NCBI GenBank assembly: GCA_963170055.1
Contig: CAUJGJ010000092.1
Span: forward strand, 80,401-90,400
Direction: 5' to 3'
DNA length: 10,000 nt
Source of the DNA: Halisarca cf. caerulea
Taxonomy: Eukaryota; Porifera; Demospongiae; Chondrillida; Halisarcidae
Position 1 is the first letter of the stretch. The number at the start of each line of letters is the position of its first letter. The notes beneath the pieces are model-generated. The model worked only from the letters and a program-made list of their open reading frames with translations. It was not told where the DNA came from and ran no database searches. A program made the position numbers and the translations under genes. Positions 1 through 7,683 of this stretch are shown here, in pieces.

Positions 1-230
1 GTGTGGCTCGTCAATTCATTATTAATTATAGATATTAGCTGTACCTACCACACAGGAACTTGCGCAAGGCTATAATTCATCTTTGCATATTCAAATCAAG
101 TCACACAAAAGTTGGCACCTATCTGGTAGTTGTCAAAGCTAAGGCTCTGAATCTCAGGGGGCATTTGAGCACCCTCTTCGGATATGCCCCCACTTTGTTA
201 GGGCATTCCAGTAGGGAAAAGTTAAAGATT
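1..230. other. Downstream flank with nothing recognised
   Basis: This is sequence past the polyadenylation signal. A plus-strand ORF crosses it into exon 7, but it lacks an ATG start and coding character. No repeat, RNA or regulatory element is recognisable. Confidence 0.5.
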
Positions 231-236
231 TTTATT
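231..236 (-). terminator. Polyadenylation signal AATAAA
   Basis: The minus strand reads TAGAATGAATAAAAATC directly after the exon 7 stop codon. Cleavage 10-30 bases further on would give a 3' UTR of only about 30-40 bases, which fits compact invertebrate genes. This is a motif match only. Confidence 0.55.
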
Positions 237-240
237 CATT

Positions 241-348
241 CTACAGGATCTCATCTGCTTCGAAGGCACGCTTCCACTGCACCCTCAAACGTACAGCCGA
301 AATCCTTACAAATTTATTCAAGAACACTTCCCACAATTCATAGTGTAC
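241..348 (-). CDS. Exon 7: C-terminus and stop codon
   Basis: This segment encodes VHYELWEVFLNKFVRISAVR, then LRVQWKRAFEADEIL and stop TAG at 241-243 (35 residues). It was chosen because the acceptor CATGAG at 349, preceded by the pyrimidine stretch CCCTCCTTTCAC, gives phase 0, as exon 6 requires; the join reads ALISLLE-VHYELWEVF. An upstream acceptor ATAAG at 419 has the longer open stretch but gives the wrong phase unless exon 6 uses a different GT of its TACG run or a small exon is missing. The AATAAA five bases after the stop supports this as the terminal exon. The true acceptor is uncertain; the stop and frame are more secure. Confidence 0.6.
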   Translation of the reverse strand, partial: VHYELWEVFLNKFVRISAVRLRVQWKRAFEADEIL

Positions 349-492
349 CTCATGAAACATCACATGTGAAAGGAGGGATTCAACGGAGTGGGCTAGGACA
401 AATATCACTTGTGGTTTCCTTATCAGCGAGTCCCAATAAGGAAATATAGTACAGTGGACAGGTAACATATGATGTATGTACGTATACGTATG

Positions 493-858
493 TAGTCCAA
501 CCTGCCTAATCAGGTACAGTCAAACTTGTTTACAATGACACCCTTGGTGCCACTAAAATGTGCTGAACTATATAACCAAGTTGTTGTAATAACCAGGACA
601 TTTACGTAGTACAGAGACCATTGAATCTGTCCTGCCATGTGTGTTGTTGTAAAGAGGTTGATCATGTTGTAAACAGTGACTTTGTAACCAAGTTTGACTG
701 TACCTCTATAGACCAGTGTTTGCCTAAACCAGCCGAGATTCTCTGGCACCCACCATTAGTTTTCACCATACAAACTGACCTCTACAATCCAGCAACCTGC
801 TAATCCAGCACTGCCTTTCATTCCCCAACGGGTGCCGGATTATACAGGTCCCACTGTG
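493..858. mobile_element. MITE of the TACAGTGG family, interrupted by a second MITE
   Basis: The outer parts (493-514 and 703-858) match, in reverse orientation, the whole 180-bp element at 5260-5439. They share the end CCAACCTGCCTAATC, the inner blocks TTCTCTGGC, ATACAAACTGACCTCTA, CCTGCTAATCCAGCACTG and ATTCCCCAA, and the end GGTGCCGGATTA. Removing the inserted 186 bases leaves about 180 bp, the length of the intact copy. The terminal TA is degraded on the right (CACTGTG). It is non-autonomous, with no transposase, and lies in intron 6. TA flanks and inverted ends suggest the Tc1/mariner/pogo group, by inference. Confidence 0.75.
515..702. mobile_element. Inner 188-bp MITE inserted at TA
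   Basis: The left end is TACAGTCAAACTTGTTTACA and the right end, reversed, is TACAGTCAAACTTGGTTACA: 19 of 20 bases match. Both ends terminate in TA, and the outer element reads continuously if one TA copy and the insert are removed (AATCAGG-TA-CCTCTATAG). There is no coding capacity beyond chance ORFs. Confidence 0.8.
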
Positions 859-971
859 TGCACTACACTACAGCACAGGTCATTGACATCAGCAGACAAT
901 TTCTGATACTGATATCAGCACACATTTTCCATTGATCCCCCCATAGCTCGCCCATACACAAGAATACAGCT

Positions 972-1026
972 ACTACGTACATACAGTATGTACGTATTAG
1001 TTGTACGTACATGCATACGTACGTAC
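972..1026. repeat. TACG-type tetranucleotide run at the exon 6 donor
   Basis: This is an impure run of TACGTA, CATACAG and TATGTACG units ending exactly at the exon 6 border. Its last bases form the donor GTACGT on the minus strand. Confidence 0.8.
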
Positions 1027-1324
1027 CTCAAGTAAGCTAATCAGAGCATCAATGTCGTATGTTCTTTCACTTCCTAAGGAAGTAGGGTCCTCCTCTACTT
1101 CCTGTTTTGCTTCTTCCTCTTCCAGAGGCTCCAATCTCATCACATGACATATCTCCTTGATCCAGGCTTCCACTCGCGCCAAATCGGTATGGAACTCTTC
1201 TATCTTTTCATGGTAAAGGTCGTCAAAACTCTTCAGTCTGTCACCGCATAGAGCAATCAAATCCTCGGCTTCAGACATTATCTCCATGGCAACAATCATC
1301 ACAGACCTGTGACAGCTTGTCCAG
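1027..1324 (-). CDS. Exon 6: second helical region with acidic stretch
   Basis: The acceptor is TTTCGTTGGCAACAG at 1325 and the donor is GAG|GTACGT at 1026. The exon is 298 bases: one base closing a Thr codon, then 99 codons ending in phase 0. It reads WTSCHRSVMIVAMEIMSEAE, then DLIALCGDRLKSFDDLYHEK, IEEFHTDLARVEAWIKEICH, and an acidic run, LEPLEEEEAKQEVEEDP, then YDIDALISLLE. FHTDLARVEAWIKEI resembles the opening helix of a spectrin repeat. A second acceptor at 1307-1308 (CACAG) keeps the same phase and would drop six residues. Reading past the donor meets a stop at 997-999 after ten codons, so an unspliced form would give a short alternative C-terminus. Confidence 0.82.
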
Positions 1325-1364
1325 CTGTTGCCAACGAAAGTAAACAAACAATCTCTGAACGGCT

Positions 1365-1404
1365 CACACACACACGCACGCACACGTACACACGCACACA
1401 CGCA

Positions 1405-1491
<87 letters not shown>

Positions 1492-1536
1492 ACACAGTGA
1501 CACACACACACACACACACATACACACACACACACA

Positions 1537-1583
<47 letters not shown>
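1365..1583. repeat. Compound (CA)n/(CACG)n microsatellite filling intron 5
   Basis: (CA)n with CG-bearing units at the left (CGCACGCACG) and two CACAGTGACA interruptions at about 1465-1471 and 1495-1501. It makes up about 219 of the 259 intron bases, leaving only the 3' acceptor region unique. Confidence 0.95.
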
Positions 1584-1587
<4 letters not shown>

Positions 1588-1819
1588 CAATATCCAGCTT
1601 TGATAAATCCAAACTCTGCCTCGAAGGACTACTCCTTTCCAACAGCCTTCGCGGTGATGGCGCACCTTCCATGGAGGAGTACTTTCTCATCGGAGGGGAC
1701 CCTTGTTCGATGGGCGACGAATAGCCACTCTGTCCAGCTATGGTGATCACTATGGGTTGAGGTGTGTTCAGAACCGATTGAATCTCCTCTCGTATTTTTG
1801 CCAGTTCCTTCTGAGCATT
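1584..1819 (-). CDS. Exon 5: end of coiled coil and Ser/Pro-rich linker
   Basis: The acceptor is TTTAATGTAG at 1820. That TAG is also an in-frame stop just before the first codon, so this frame must be entered by splicing. The exon is 236 bases: 78 codons plus AC. It begins NAQKELAKIREEIQSVLNTP, with hydrophobic heptad positions in register with the end of exon 4. It then becomes a likely disordered linker rich in Ser, Pro, Arg and Gly (for example QSGYSSPIEQGSPPMRKYSS and GAPSPRRLLERSSPSRQSLD), which is a plausible phosphorylation-prone region. The donor is GAAAC|GTGTGTG at 1583, the first unit of the intron's GT tract. The two leftover bases AC are completed by the first base of exon 6 to give Thr. 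Confidence 0.8.
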
Positions 1820-1859
1820 CTACATTAAACAGAATGTATCGGTGTTGAGATATTGAGCA

Positions 1860-1947
1860 GTATGTACGTAGATACATATATGTAAGTACATATGTACACA
1901 CACACACATACATGCACATTTCTTTTTTTTTTTTTTTTTTTTTTTTT
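1860..1947. repeat. TACG/CA-rich stretch and T25 run
   Basis: TATGTACGTAGATACATATA-type repeats and a short (CA)n tract are followed by 25 consecutive T at 1923-1947. On the minus strand this is an A25 run close upstream of exon 5. Confidence 0.9.
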
Positions 1948-2073
1948 ACTTCCATTATCATCACCATACACGTCACTGTACAACGATAAAAGAAAGGAGT
2001 CATGCAGAAAGAAACTAGAGCTGTCATCGTGGTGTATGACCACAGCACAGAGAAAACTAGTTTAGATGACTCG

Positions 2074-2102
2074 ACACACAGACACAGACACAGACACACA
2101 CA

Positions 2103-2162
<60 letters not shown>
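2074..2162. repeat. (CA)n microsatellite with CAGA interruptions
   Basis: ACACAGACACAGACACAGAC-type units lead into a pure (CA)n tract from about 2105 to 2162 in intron 4. Confidence 0.95.
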
Positions 2163-2164
<2 letters not shown>

Positions 2165-2279
2165 GTTAGAAATAAGGAGCAAGTGGTGGGTGGACAAATG
2201 TTCCAGCATAATCATTTTGGGTCAGACAACTTCAGCTTTGCTCGAACATATTTTTGGAGAAGTATGTACATACACGTAT

Positions 2280-3385
2280 GCCACAGCAGATGTGCCACAG
2301 CAGATGTGCCACAGCAGATGGGCCACAGCAGATGTGCCACAGTAGATGTGCCACAGCGGATGTGCCACAGCAGATGTGCCACAGTAGATGTGCCACAGTA
2401 GATGTGCCACAGCAGATGTGCCACAGTAGATGTGCCACAGTAGATGTGCCACAGCAGATGTGCCACTGCAGATGTGCCACTGCAGATGGGCCACAGCAGA
2501 TGGGCCACAGCAGATGTGCCACAGTAGATGTGTCACAGCAGATGTGCCACAGTAGATGTGCCACAGCAGATGGGCCACAGCAGATGTGCCACAGTAGATG
2601 TGCCACAGTAGATGTGTCACAGCAGATGTGCCACAGTAGATGTGCCACAGTAGATGTGCCACAGCAGATGTGCCACAGTAGATGTGCCACAGCAGATGTG
2701 CCACAGTAGATGTGCCACAGTAGATGTGCCACAGTAGATGTGCCACAGCAGATGTGCCACAGTAGATGTGCCACAGTAGATGTGCCACAGTAGATGTGCC
2801 ACAGTAGATGTGCCACAGCAGATGTGCCACAGCAGATGTGCCACAGTAGATGTGCCACAGTAGATGTGCCACAGCAGATGTGCCACAGTAGATGTGCCAC
2901 AGTAGATGTGCCACAGCAGATGTGCCACAGCAGATGTGCCACAGTAGATGTACCACAGTAGATGTGCCACAGTAGATGTGCCACAGTAGATGTGCCACAG
3001 TAGATGTACCACAGTAGATGTGCCACAGCAGATGTGCCACAGTAGATGTGCCACAGCAGATGTGCCACAGCAGATGTGCCACAGTAGATGTGCCACAGCA
3101 GATGTGCCACAGCAGATGTGCCACAGTAGATGTGCCACAGTAGATGTGCCACAGCAGATGTGCCACAGTAGATGTACCACAGTAGATGTACCACAGTAGA
3201 TGTGCCACAGTAGATGTGCCACAGTAGATGTGCCACAGCAGATGTGCCACAGCAGATGTGCCACAGTAGATGTGCCACAGCAGATGGGCCACAGCAGATG
3301 TGCCACAGTAGATGTGCCACAGCAGATGTACCACAGCAGATGTGCCACAGTAGATGTGCCACAGTAGATGTGCCACAGCAGATGT
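2280..3385. repeat. 14-bp minisatellite, 79 copies
   Basis: The unit is GCCACAG(C/T)AGATGT. The 1106 bases divide into exactly 79 units with no insertion or deletion. By my count 37 units carry C and 42 carry T at position 8. Rarer changes are G at position 14 (units 3, 15, 16, 21, 72), T at position 2 (units 19, 25), A at position 1 (units 49, 53, 65, 66, 76), T at position 6 (units 14, 15), and one CGG (unit 6). Because 14 is not a multiple of three, each frame repeats every 42 bases as a 14-residue peptide. The minus strand has no stop in any frame because the unit cannot form one, so the long ORFs there are compositional. The array lies in intron 4. Confidence 0.97.
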
Positions 3386-3574
3386 GCATCAACACATACA
3401 GAAAGCATGAGTGAACATCCTCAGACAAATGACTTGGTAGCATCACTGTGTGTGTGTGTTTGCTAGATGAGCATCTAGTTAGTGCTCAGCCAAATGTCTG
3501 AACAAAACAGTTTTGGGTCAGATGAAATGTCAAAATGATCAGACAATGTTTGAATGCTGACCATCATTTCCAAC

Positions 3575-3578
<4 letters not shown>

Positions 3579-3645
<67 letters not shown>
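3579..3645. repeat. (CA)n microsatellite abutting exon 4
   Basis: A nearly pure run of about 33 CA units. On the minus strand it is (GT)n starting at the exon 4 border, and its first GTGTGT is the predicted donor. Confidence 0.95.
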
Positions 3646-3647
<2 letters not shown>

Positions 3648-3851
3648 CCACGGAGTACTTCTTCTGCTCCAAAGTAGTAAAATCATCATTCTCATCAAAG
3701 GAAGCCATATCCCATCCGTAATCCGCTTCAGTTCATCCTTCAATCTGCTGACAGACCTGTTCAAGGTTCCGTCCAAGGCCCGGTACAGTCTACCCTCTGC
3801 CTCGTGTAGTGCCTCCAGCTTCTCAGCGAACTGATCCCTCATTGCAATGAT
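3646..3851 (-). CDS. Exon 4: coiled coil with an internal frame break
   Basis: The acceptor is GTGTTTAG at 3852 and the best donor is GAG|GTGTGT at 3645, the first repeat of a (GT)n tract. The entry frame (phase 0) reads IIAMRDQFAEKLEALHEAEG, then RLYRALDGTLNRSVSRLKDE and LKRI, a good heptad helix. It then turns into a hydrophobic, Trp- and Met-rich tail (from 3708 down) unlike the rest. The other frame, open from about 3732 to the donor, reads MASFDENDDFTTLEQKKYSV and E. It ends in phase 0, and its heptads continue without a break into exon 5 (NAQKELAKIREEIQSVL). The exon is 206 bases, so one base is missing or two are extra for the favoured frames to join. The cause may be an assembly indel, a real mutation, or a donor choice two GT units further on. 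Confidence 0.72.
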
Positions 3852-3878
3852 CTAAACACATACGTACGTATGTACATG

Positions 3879-4046
3879 TAGTGGAAACTCGCTATTAAGG
3901 AATCTCTAAAATGATTGTTGGCTTACAGAGCATAGTGAATAAGTTCATGCCGCCCAGTGAATGCTCTACCCTGGAGTGTAACTGGTTATAGTGAAATTCT
4001 GGTATAGTGAAGAACTACGTATCAGTGCCCCCTGGGATTTGGTATA
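3879..4046. mobile_element. Degraded MITE, copy of the 7491-7673 element
   Basis: It begins TAGTGGAAACTCGCTATTAA and shares with 7491-7673 the blocks GGAAACTCG, AGTGTAACTGGTTA, TAGTGAA and CCTGGG, in the same order and spacing. The right end is eroded into the adjoining TACG run. It lies in intron 3. Confidence 0.65.
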
Positions 4047-4051
4047 TTGAT

Positions 4052-4172
4052 TTATGTACGTACGTACATACGTACGTATGTACATACATATGTACGTACG
4101 TATGTGTGTACGTACTGTATAAATACATATATACGTACGTACAAATGCGTATGAGTGCACATACATACGTAC
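4052..4172. repeat. TACG-type tetranucleotide tract at the exon 3 donor
   Basis: About 120 bases of TACGTACG, TACATACG and TATGTACG units, largely self-complementary, ending in the exon 3 donor GTACGT on the minus strand. Confidence 0.9.
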
Positions 4173-4298
4173 CTTGATTGTGCTGGTTACGTCCAGGTTA
4201 ATCTTCCTTACAAAAACTGGGGACTCGTCAGTGGAAAGTTGAGGAGAGGGCTTGGTTTCAACTTCAACTCCAAATATCCTGCTCTCCTCCAACCTATT
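4173..4298 (-). CDS. Exon 3: helix end and linker
   Basis: The acceptor is TTTCCATTTCAG at 4299 and the donor is AAG|GTACGT at 4172. The exon is 126 bases, exactly 42 codons, phase 0 at both ends. It encodes NRLEESRIFGVEVETKPSPQ, then a short polar linker with Ser, Thr and Asp, then VRKINLDVTSTIK. The first residues continue the helix of exon 2; the last 13 look like the start of another helix. The donor GT is the first dinucleotide of a roughly 120-base run of TACG-like tetranucleotides in intron 3, so four bases of the donor consensus are repeat sequence. Length divisible by three means that skipping this exon would keep the frame. Confidence 0.82.
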
Positions 4299-4453
4299 CT
4301 GAAATGGAAACGAATACGAACACACACACACGCGTGATTCATACAGGTAGGTTTCTTGCATGCATATGTACATGCACGTACGTATGTATGCATGTGCCAT
4401 GGTGCCAGAGGAAAGTTGGGTGGATCAAAGAGTACCATGGAATTACACCCACG

Positions 4454-4454
<1 letters not shown>

Positions 4455-4535
<81 letters not shown>
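4455..4535. repeat. (TG)n microsatellite in intron 2
   Basis: About 40 uninterrupted TG units, opposite in strand to the other long tracts. It lies 28 bases from the exon 2 donor. Confidence 0.97.
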
Positions 4536-4540
<5 letters not shown>

Positions 4541-4563
4541 CAGATGACGGGGAGTGGACTAAC

Positions 4564-4727
4564 CATAACTTGTGCCAGTTTCTTCAAGAGGAGATTGTGG
4601 TCAACTGAGGGAGTCTCCAGTAATGATTCCAACTCCTTCTTTGACTGGTGGAGCCATTCTGAGAGATTGCCATGGGGACTGCTTTGAGATCCAATTTCAA
4701 CTGGTAATGACAAGGCTTGTTGCTCTC
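4564..4727 (-). CDS. Exon 2: spectrin-repeat-like helix
   Basis: The acceptor is a clear pyrimidine tract ending in TTTGTAG at 4728, and the donor is ATG|GTTAGT at 4563. The exon is 164 bases: two bases finishing a Gly codon, then 54 codons ending in phase 0. After a polar start (EQQALSLPVEIGSQSSPHGN) comes LSEWLHQSKKELESLLETPS, then VDHNLLLKKLAQVM. The Trp-Leu followed by evenly spaced Leu and charged residues is the pattern of spectrin repeat helix A leading into helix B. The reading frame runs straight on into exon 3 (NRLEESR). The donor lies 28 bases from a (CA)n tract in the intron. A helical, coiled-coil-type segment is well supported; membership in a named family is not. Confidence 0.8.
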
Positions 4728-4801
4728 CTACAAATGGGAATGGAAATGGAAACAAAAGCAGAAATACGTACACACGTACGTATGTAATAGATACCATAGA
4801 A

Positions 4802-5204
4802 GTCTAAACTTTTGTGTGGTTAAAGTTTCGCAAATTTCATGAATAAAGAGGCACTCACGACAGTTTAATTCGCAAAATTTCACTAGGCATGATAATCTGA
4901 TTCATAGTAAATGCAGGCCGTCCGTTGTTCAGCAAACAACGGCCAATTACTCAATAGACTAGGCTGTTCAGTGTGCGAAGAGTCCTTTAGAGCGGCTGTC
5001 ATGTCCAAACTCAAAGTGAAGGGAAAAGGGCTTTGCAACGGTACTCACAACACACCTTGTGAACACGTGTCACGTTCAATAGTCACCACCGAGGAGTTAA
5101 ACACTGGGGGCGTTATAAAGAGGAAGCCATATTCACAATACCAAAAATGTGAAAAACTTCAAATTTCTTCATCTGTGAAACTTTAACGGTGCAAAAGTTT
5201 CAGC
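4802..5204. mobile_element. Possible 400-bp inverted-repeat element
   Basis: The left end reads CTAAACTTTTGTGTGGTTAA then AGTTTCGCAAA. The right end reversed reads TGAAACTTTTGCACCGTTAA then AGTTTCACAGA. About 24 of 31 positions match. Near the left end are further TTCGCAAAATTTC-type motifs like those of the 7684-7912 element. The middle has a 91-residue plus-strand ORF at 4911-5186 with no recognisable domain. It lies at the start of intron 1. Confidence 0.5.
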
Positions 5205-5259
5205 TGTCACAGTGTTCTTTTGGCCAATTACATACCTATACATGTACCTTCTCCCTAAG

Positions 5260-5439
5260 TACAGTGGAACCTGTCTAATCCGGCACCCATTGGGGAATGC
5301 AAAACAGTGCTGGATTAGCAGGTTGTTGGATTATAGAGGTCAGTTTGTATGGTACATTTCTGGTTGGAGCCAGAGAACCTTGACTGGTTTAAGAGACTGC
5401 TGGTTTACAGAGGTGCTGGATTAGGCAGGCTCCACTGTA
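5260..5439. mobile_element. Intact 180-bp MITE with TA flanks
   Basis: The left end is TACAGTGGAACCTGTCTAAT then CCGGCAC; the right end reversed is TACAGTGGAGCCTGCCTAAT then CCAGCAC. About 23 of 27 bases match. TA borders both ends. This is the uninterrupted relative of the element at 493-858. It is non-coding. Confidence 0.85.
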
Positions 5440-6175
5440 TTTGTAGGTGTGACCATGCGGCCTTGTGGGTGGGATCAAACAAAGCAGCAAATGCTTTTTG
5501 AGAGCATTTCCACTGTTTCCACCAGTTTTGCAATTTCCAGAGTTAACCCGGTTTCTCCTTGCCCTCAGTCAACATTCAAACAGAGACCACATGTGTTTCA
5601 AAACCCTCAAGACTAAACAAAAACATGAATACAATCACAATTTAAATGAATACTATTAAGGGTAATAATTATTCATTACCAGCCCAAAGGAAGCCACAGG
5701 TATGTGACTGCCCAGCAACACATGGGTATCTTGTGAAGCATCCAAACTTTGGCTGTCAAAATGGCCCACCCACCACATTTTTGGAAAACTCTAGGTAAAT
5801 TGATAACCCGCCATTTCCACAATTCAAGCTGATATAGTGAGGTTATATGTGACTCATTATGCTTTTATTTTCATGGTTTTCATGAAGTTTATACTCTTAA
5901 AAAATTAAATAAAGCTCTTGTGCAATAGCAAAACAGGATCATTCACACTCATATATAAAGACACAAAAATCAAGATCTAAGGAAGCTTCACCACAAGAAA
6001 ATTACAGCACGCATGGTTCCTCGCTAGTGACACACTTCGGAACACACAGGAGTGAAAGGTGGATTCACTTTCGATGTTTCCTGCAAGTCGACCGATGTCA
6101 TGAACGACACATGTCATGCAGCACCTTTAACATCTCCCCTGAAAAGAATGCTCTTTTGCAAGTTTATACTAAAAC
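5440..6175. other. Intron 1 sequence with nothing recognised
   Basis: AT-rich, mostly single-copy sequence within the window. A 64-residue ORF at 5465-5659 has no domain or splice support. No inverted-repeat ends or tandem units were seen. Confidence 0.5.
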
Positions 6176-6176
6176 T

Positions 6177-6185
6177 CACACACAT

Positions 6186-6250
<65 letters not shown>
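6177..6250. repeat. (CA)n microsatellite in intron 1
   Basis: A pure (CA)n tract from about 6186 to 6250, preceded by CACACACATG. Confidence 0.95.
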
Positions 6251-6251
<1 letters not shown>

Positions 6252-6483
6252 CGCACACAGGACTGTGTAGTACTGTATTAATCAAACCATAGACCCTGGG
6301 ATACCCTATCCAAGACCTCAAACAGACACACTACAAGCGTTGCCCAGGAAAAGTCCATCCAACATAACAGGTTTTCTGCTGTTGCCTAGCAACCTAATAT
6401 GTGATCTAACATGACAAACAATAGACTAGACACTGCTGACCAGGAACTGTTGTGGACTAGGGTCTATACTGTGTTGCAGCTAA

Positions 6484-7308
6484 ACCTCTACACAACAGCA
6501 CCACTGGTAGAGTCAACCCTCTCTACAATAGCACCACTGGTACAGTCCCACCTCTCTACAACAGCACCATTGGTACAGTCAACCTCTCTACAACAGCACC
6601 ATTGGTACAGTCCCACCTCTCTACAACAGCACCATTGGTACAGTCCCACCTCTCTACAACAGCACCATTGGTACAGTCCCACCTCTCTACAACAGCACCA
6701 TTGGTACAGTCCCACCTCTCTGCAACAACACTATTGGTACAGTCAACCTCTCTACAACAGCACCATTGGTACAGTCAACCTCTCTACAACAGCACCATTG
6801 GTACAGTCCCACCTCTCTACAACAGCACCATTGGTACAGTCCCACCTCTCTACAACAGCACCATTGGTACAGTCCCACCTCTCTACAACAGCACCATTGG
6901 TACAGTCCCACCTCTCTACAACAGCACCATTGGTAGAGTCACACCTCTCTACAACAGCACCATTGGTACAGTCACACCTCTCTACAACAGCACCATTGGT
7001 ACAGTCCCACCTCTCTACAACAGCACCATTGGTACAGTCCCACCTCTCTACAACAGCACCATTGGTACAGTCCCACCTCTCTACAATAGCACCATTGGTA
7101 CAGTCCCACCTCTCTACAACAGCACCATTGGTAGAGTCACACCTCTCTACAACAGCACCATTTGTACAGTCCCACCTCTCTACAACAGCACCATTGGTAC
7201 AGTCCCACCTCTCTACAACAGCACCATTGGTACAGTCCCACCTCTCTACAACAGCACAATTGGTACAGTCCCACCTCTCTACAACAGCACCATTGGTACA
7301 GTCACACA
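6484..7308. repeat. 33-bp minisatellite, about 25 copies
   Basis: The unit has the order CTCTCTACAACAGCACCATT then GGTACAGTCCCAC. Most units are 33 bases; a few with GTCAAC in place of GTCCCAC are 32 bases, at about 6570, 6732 and 6764. Variants include GTAGAG for GTACAG and CACTGG for CATTGG. The 33-base period gives 11-residue peptide repeats (STTAPLVQSHL on the plus strand), which explains the 310-residue ORF at 6411-7343. The 32-base units shift the frame, and no splice or start evidence supports translation. The unit resembles the MITE end TACAGTGAAACCTCTATAAT followed by ACACCATTGGGAC. Confidence 0.95.
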
Positions 7309-7490
7309 AAAGCACTAAACCCCAAATAAAAACAAGCAACTAATTGTTGCCTTGGCATCGATACCAACAGGGCAGCCCACCGACTTATTACATCTGCAAA
7401 ACAAAGACTGTGCTTAATAAACCCTGACATTAGATCACAGTTACCAAGCAATATGTACGTATGCACATACGTACTTCCGTCAGTACGAAA
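7309..7490. other. Short intron 1 spacer with a TACG run
   Basis: Unique sequence followed by ATGTACGTATGCACATACGT at about 7452-7471. No feature is recognised. Confidence 0.5.
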
Positions 7491-7673
7491 TACAGGGGAA
7501 ACTCGTCATAAAGAACTCTCTTATAGTGAAAATTTCTACCAATAATGAGCAAACTTATGTCACCATGTTAGTGGTGTAATGTAAAAGTGTAACTGGTTAA
7601 TGTGAATTTCTGATATAGTGAATAATTTTTAGTTTCACCTGGGGTTCGTTATAATGAGATTCCGCCCTATGTA
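7491..7673. mobile_element. 183-bp MITE with TA flanks
   Basis: The left end is TACAGGGGAAACTCGTCATA then AAGAAC. The right end reversed is TACATAGGGCGGAATCTCAT then TATAACGAAC. The ends align with small gaps. Internal TAGTGAA and GGTTAATGTGAA motifs repeat the subterminal pattern. A degraded relative lies at 3879-4046. Confidence 0.7.
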
Positions 7674-7683
7674 CTGTACATAA

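Noticed and set aside
60..449. 129-residue plus-strand ORF
   Set aside because: It has no ATG at its start, runs antisense to exon 7 and the polyadenylation signal, and shows no domain.
885..911. Possible small exon (KLSADVND) between exons 6 and 7 on the minus strand
   Set aside because: The phase would fit the longer exon 7, but the pyrimidine tract is weak and the donor GTGCTG is poor.
1299..1665. Cys-Val and Thr-His repeat proteins over CA tracts
   Set aside because: They are translations of microsatellites on both strands.
2280..3385. CRISPR array
   Set aside because: Units are contiguous with no unique spacers, and the context is a eukaryotic intron.
2222..3446. Minus-strand ORFs of 384 and 404 residues with 14-residue repeats
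   Set aside because: They lie wholly over the 14-bp minisatellite. The minus-strand unit cannot form a stop in any frame, so open frames are expected without selection, and neither ORF has a start or splice context.
4911..5186. 91-residue ORF inside the 4802-5204 element
   Set aside because: Too short and without transposase motifs; the element looks non-autonomous.
6411..7343. 310-residue plus-strand ORF of 11-residue repeats
   Set aside because: It is produced by the 33-base period. The frame changes at 32-base units, the overlapping plus and minus frames are equally open, and the array looks derived from transposon ends.
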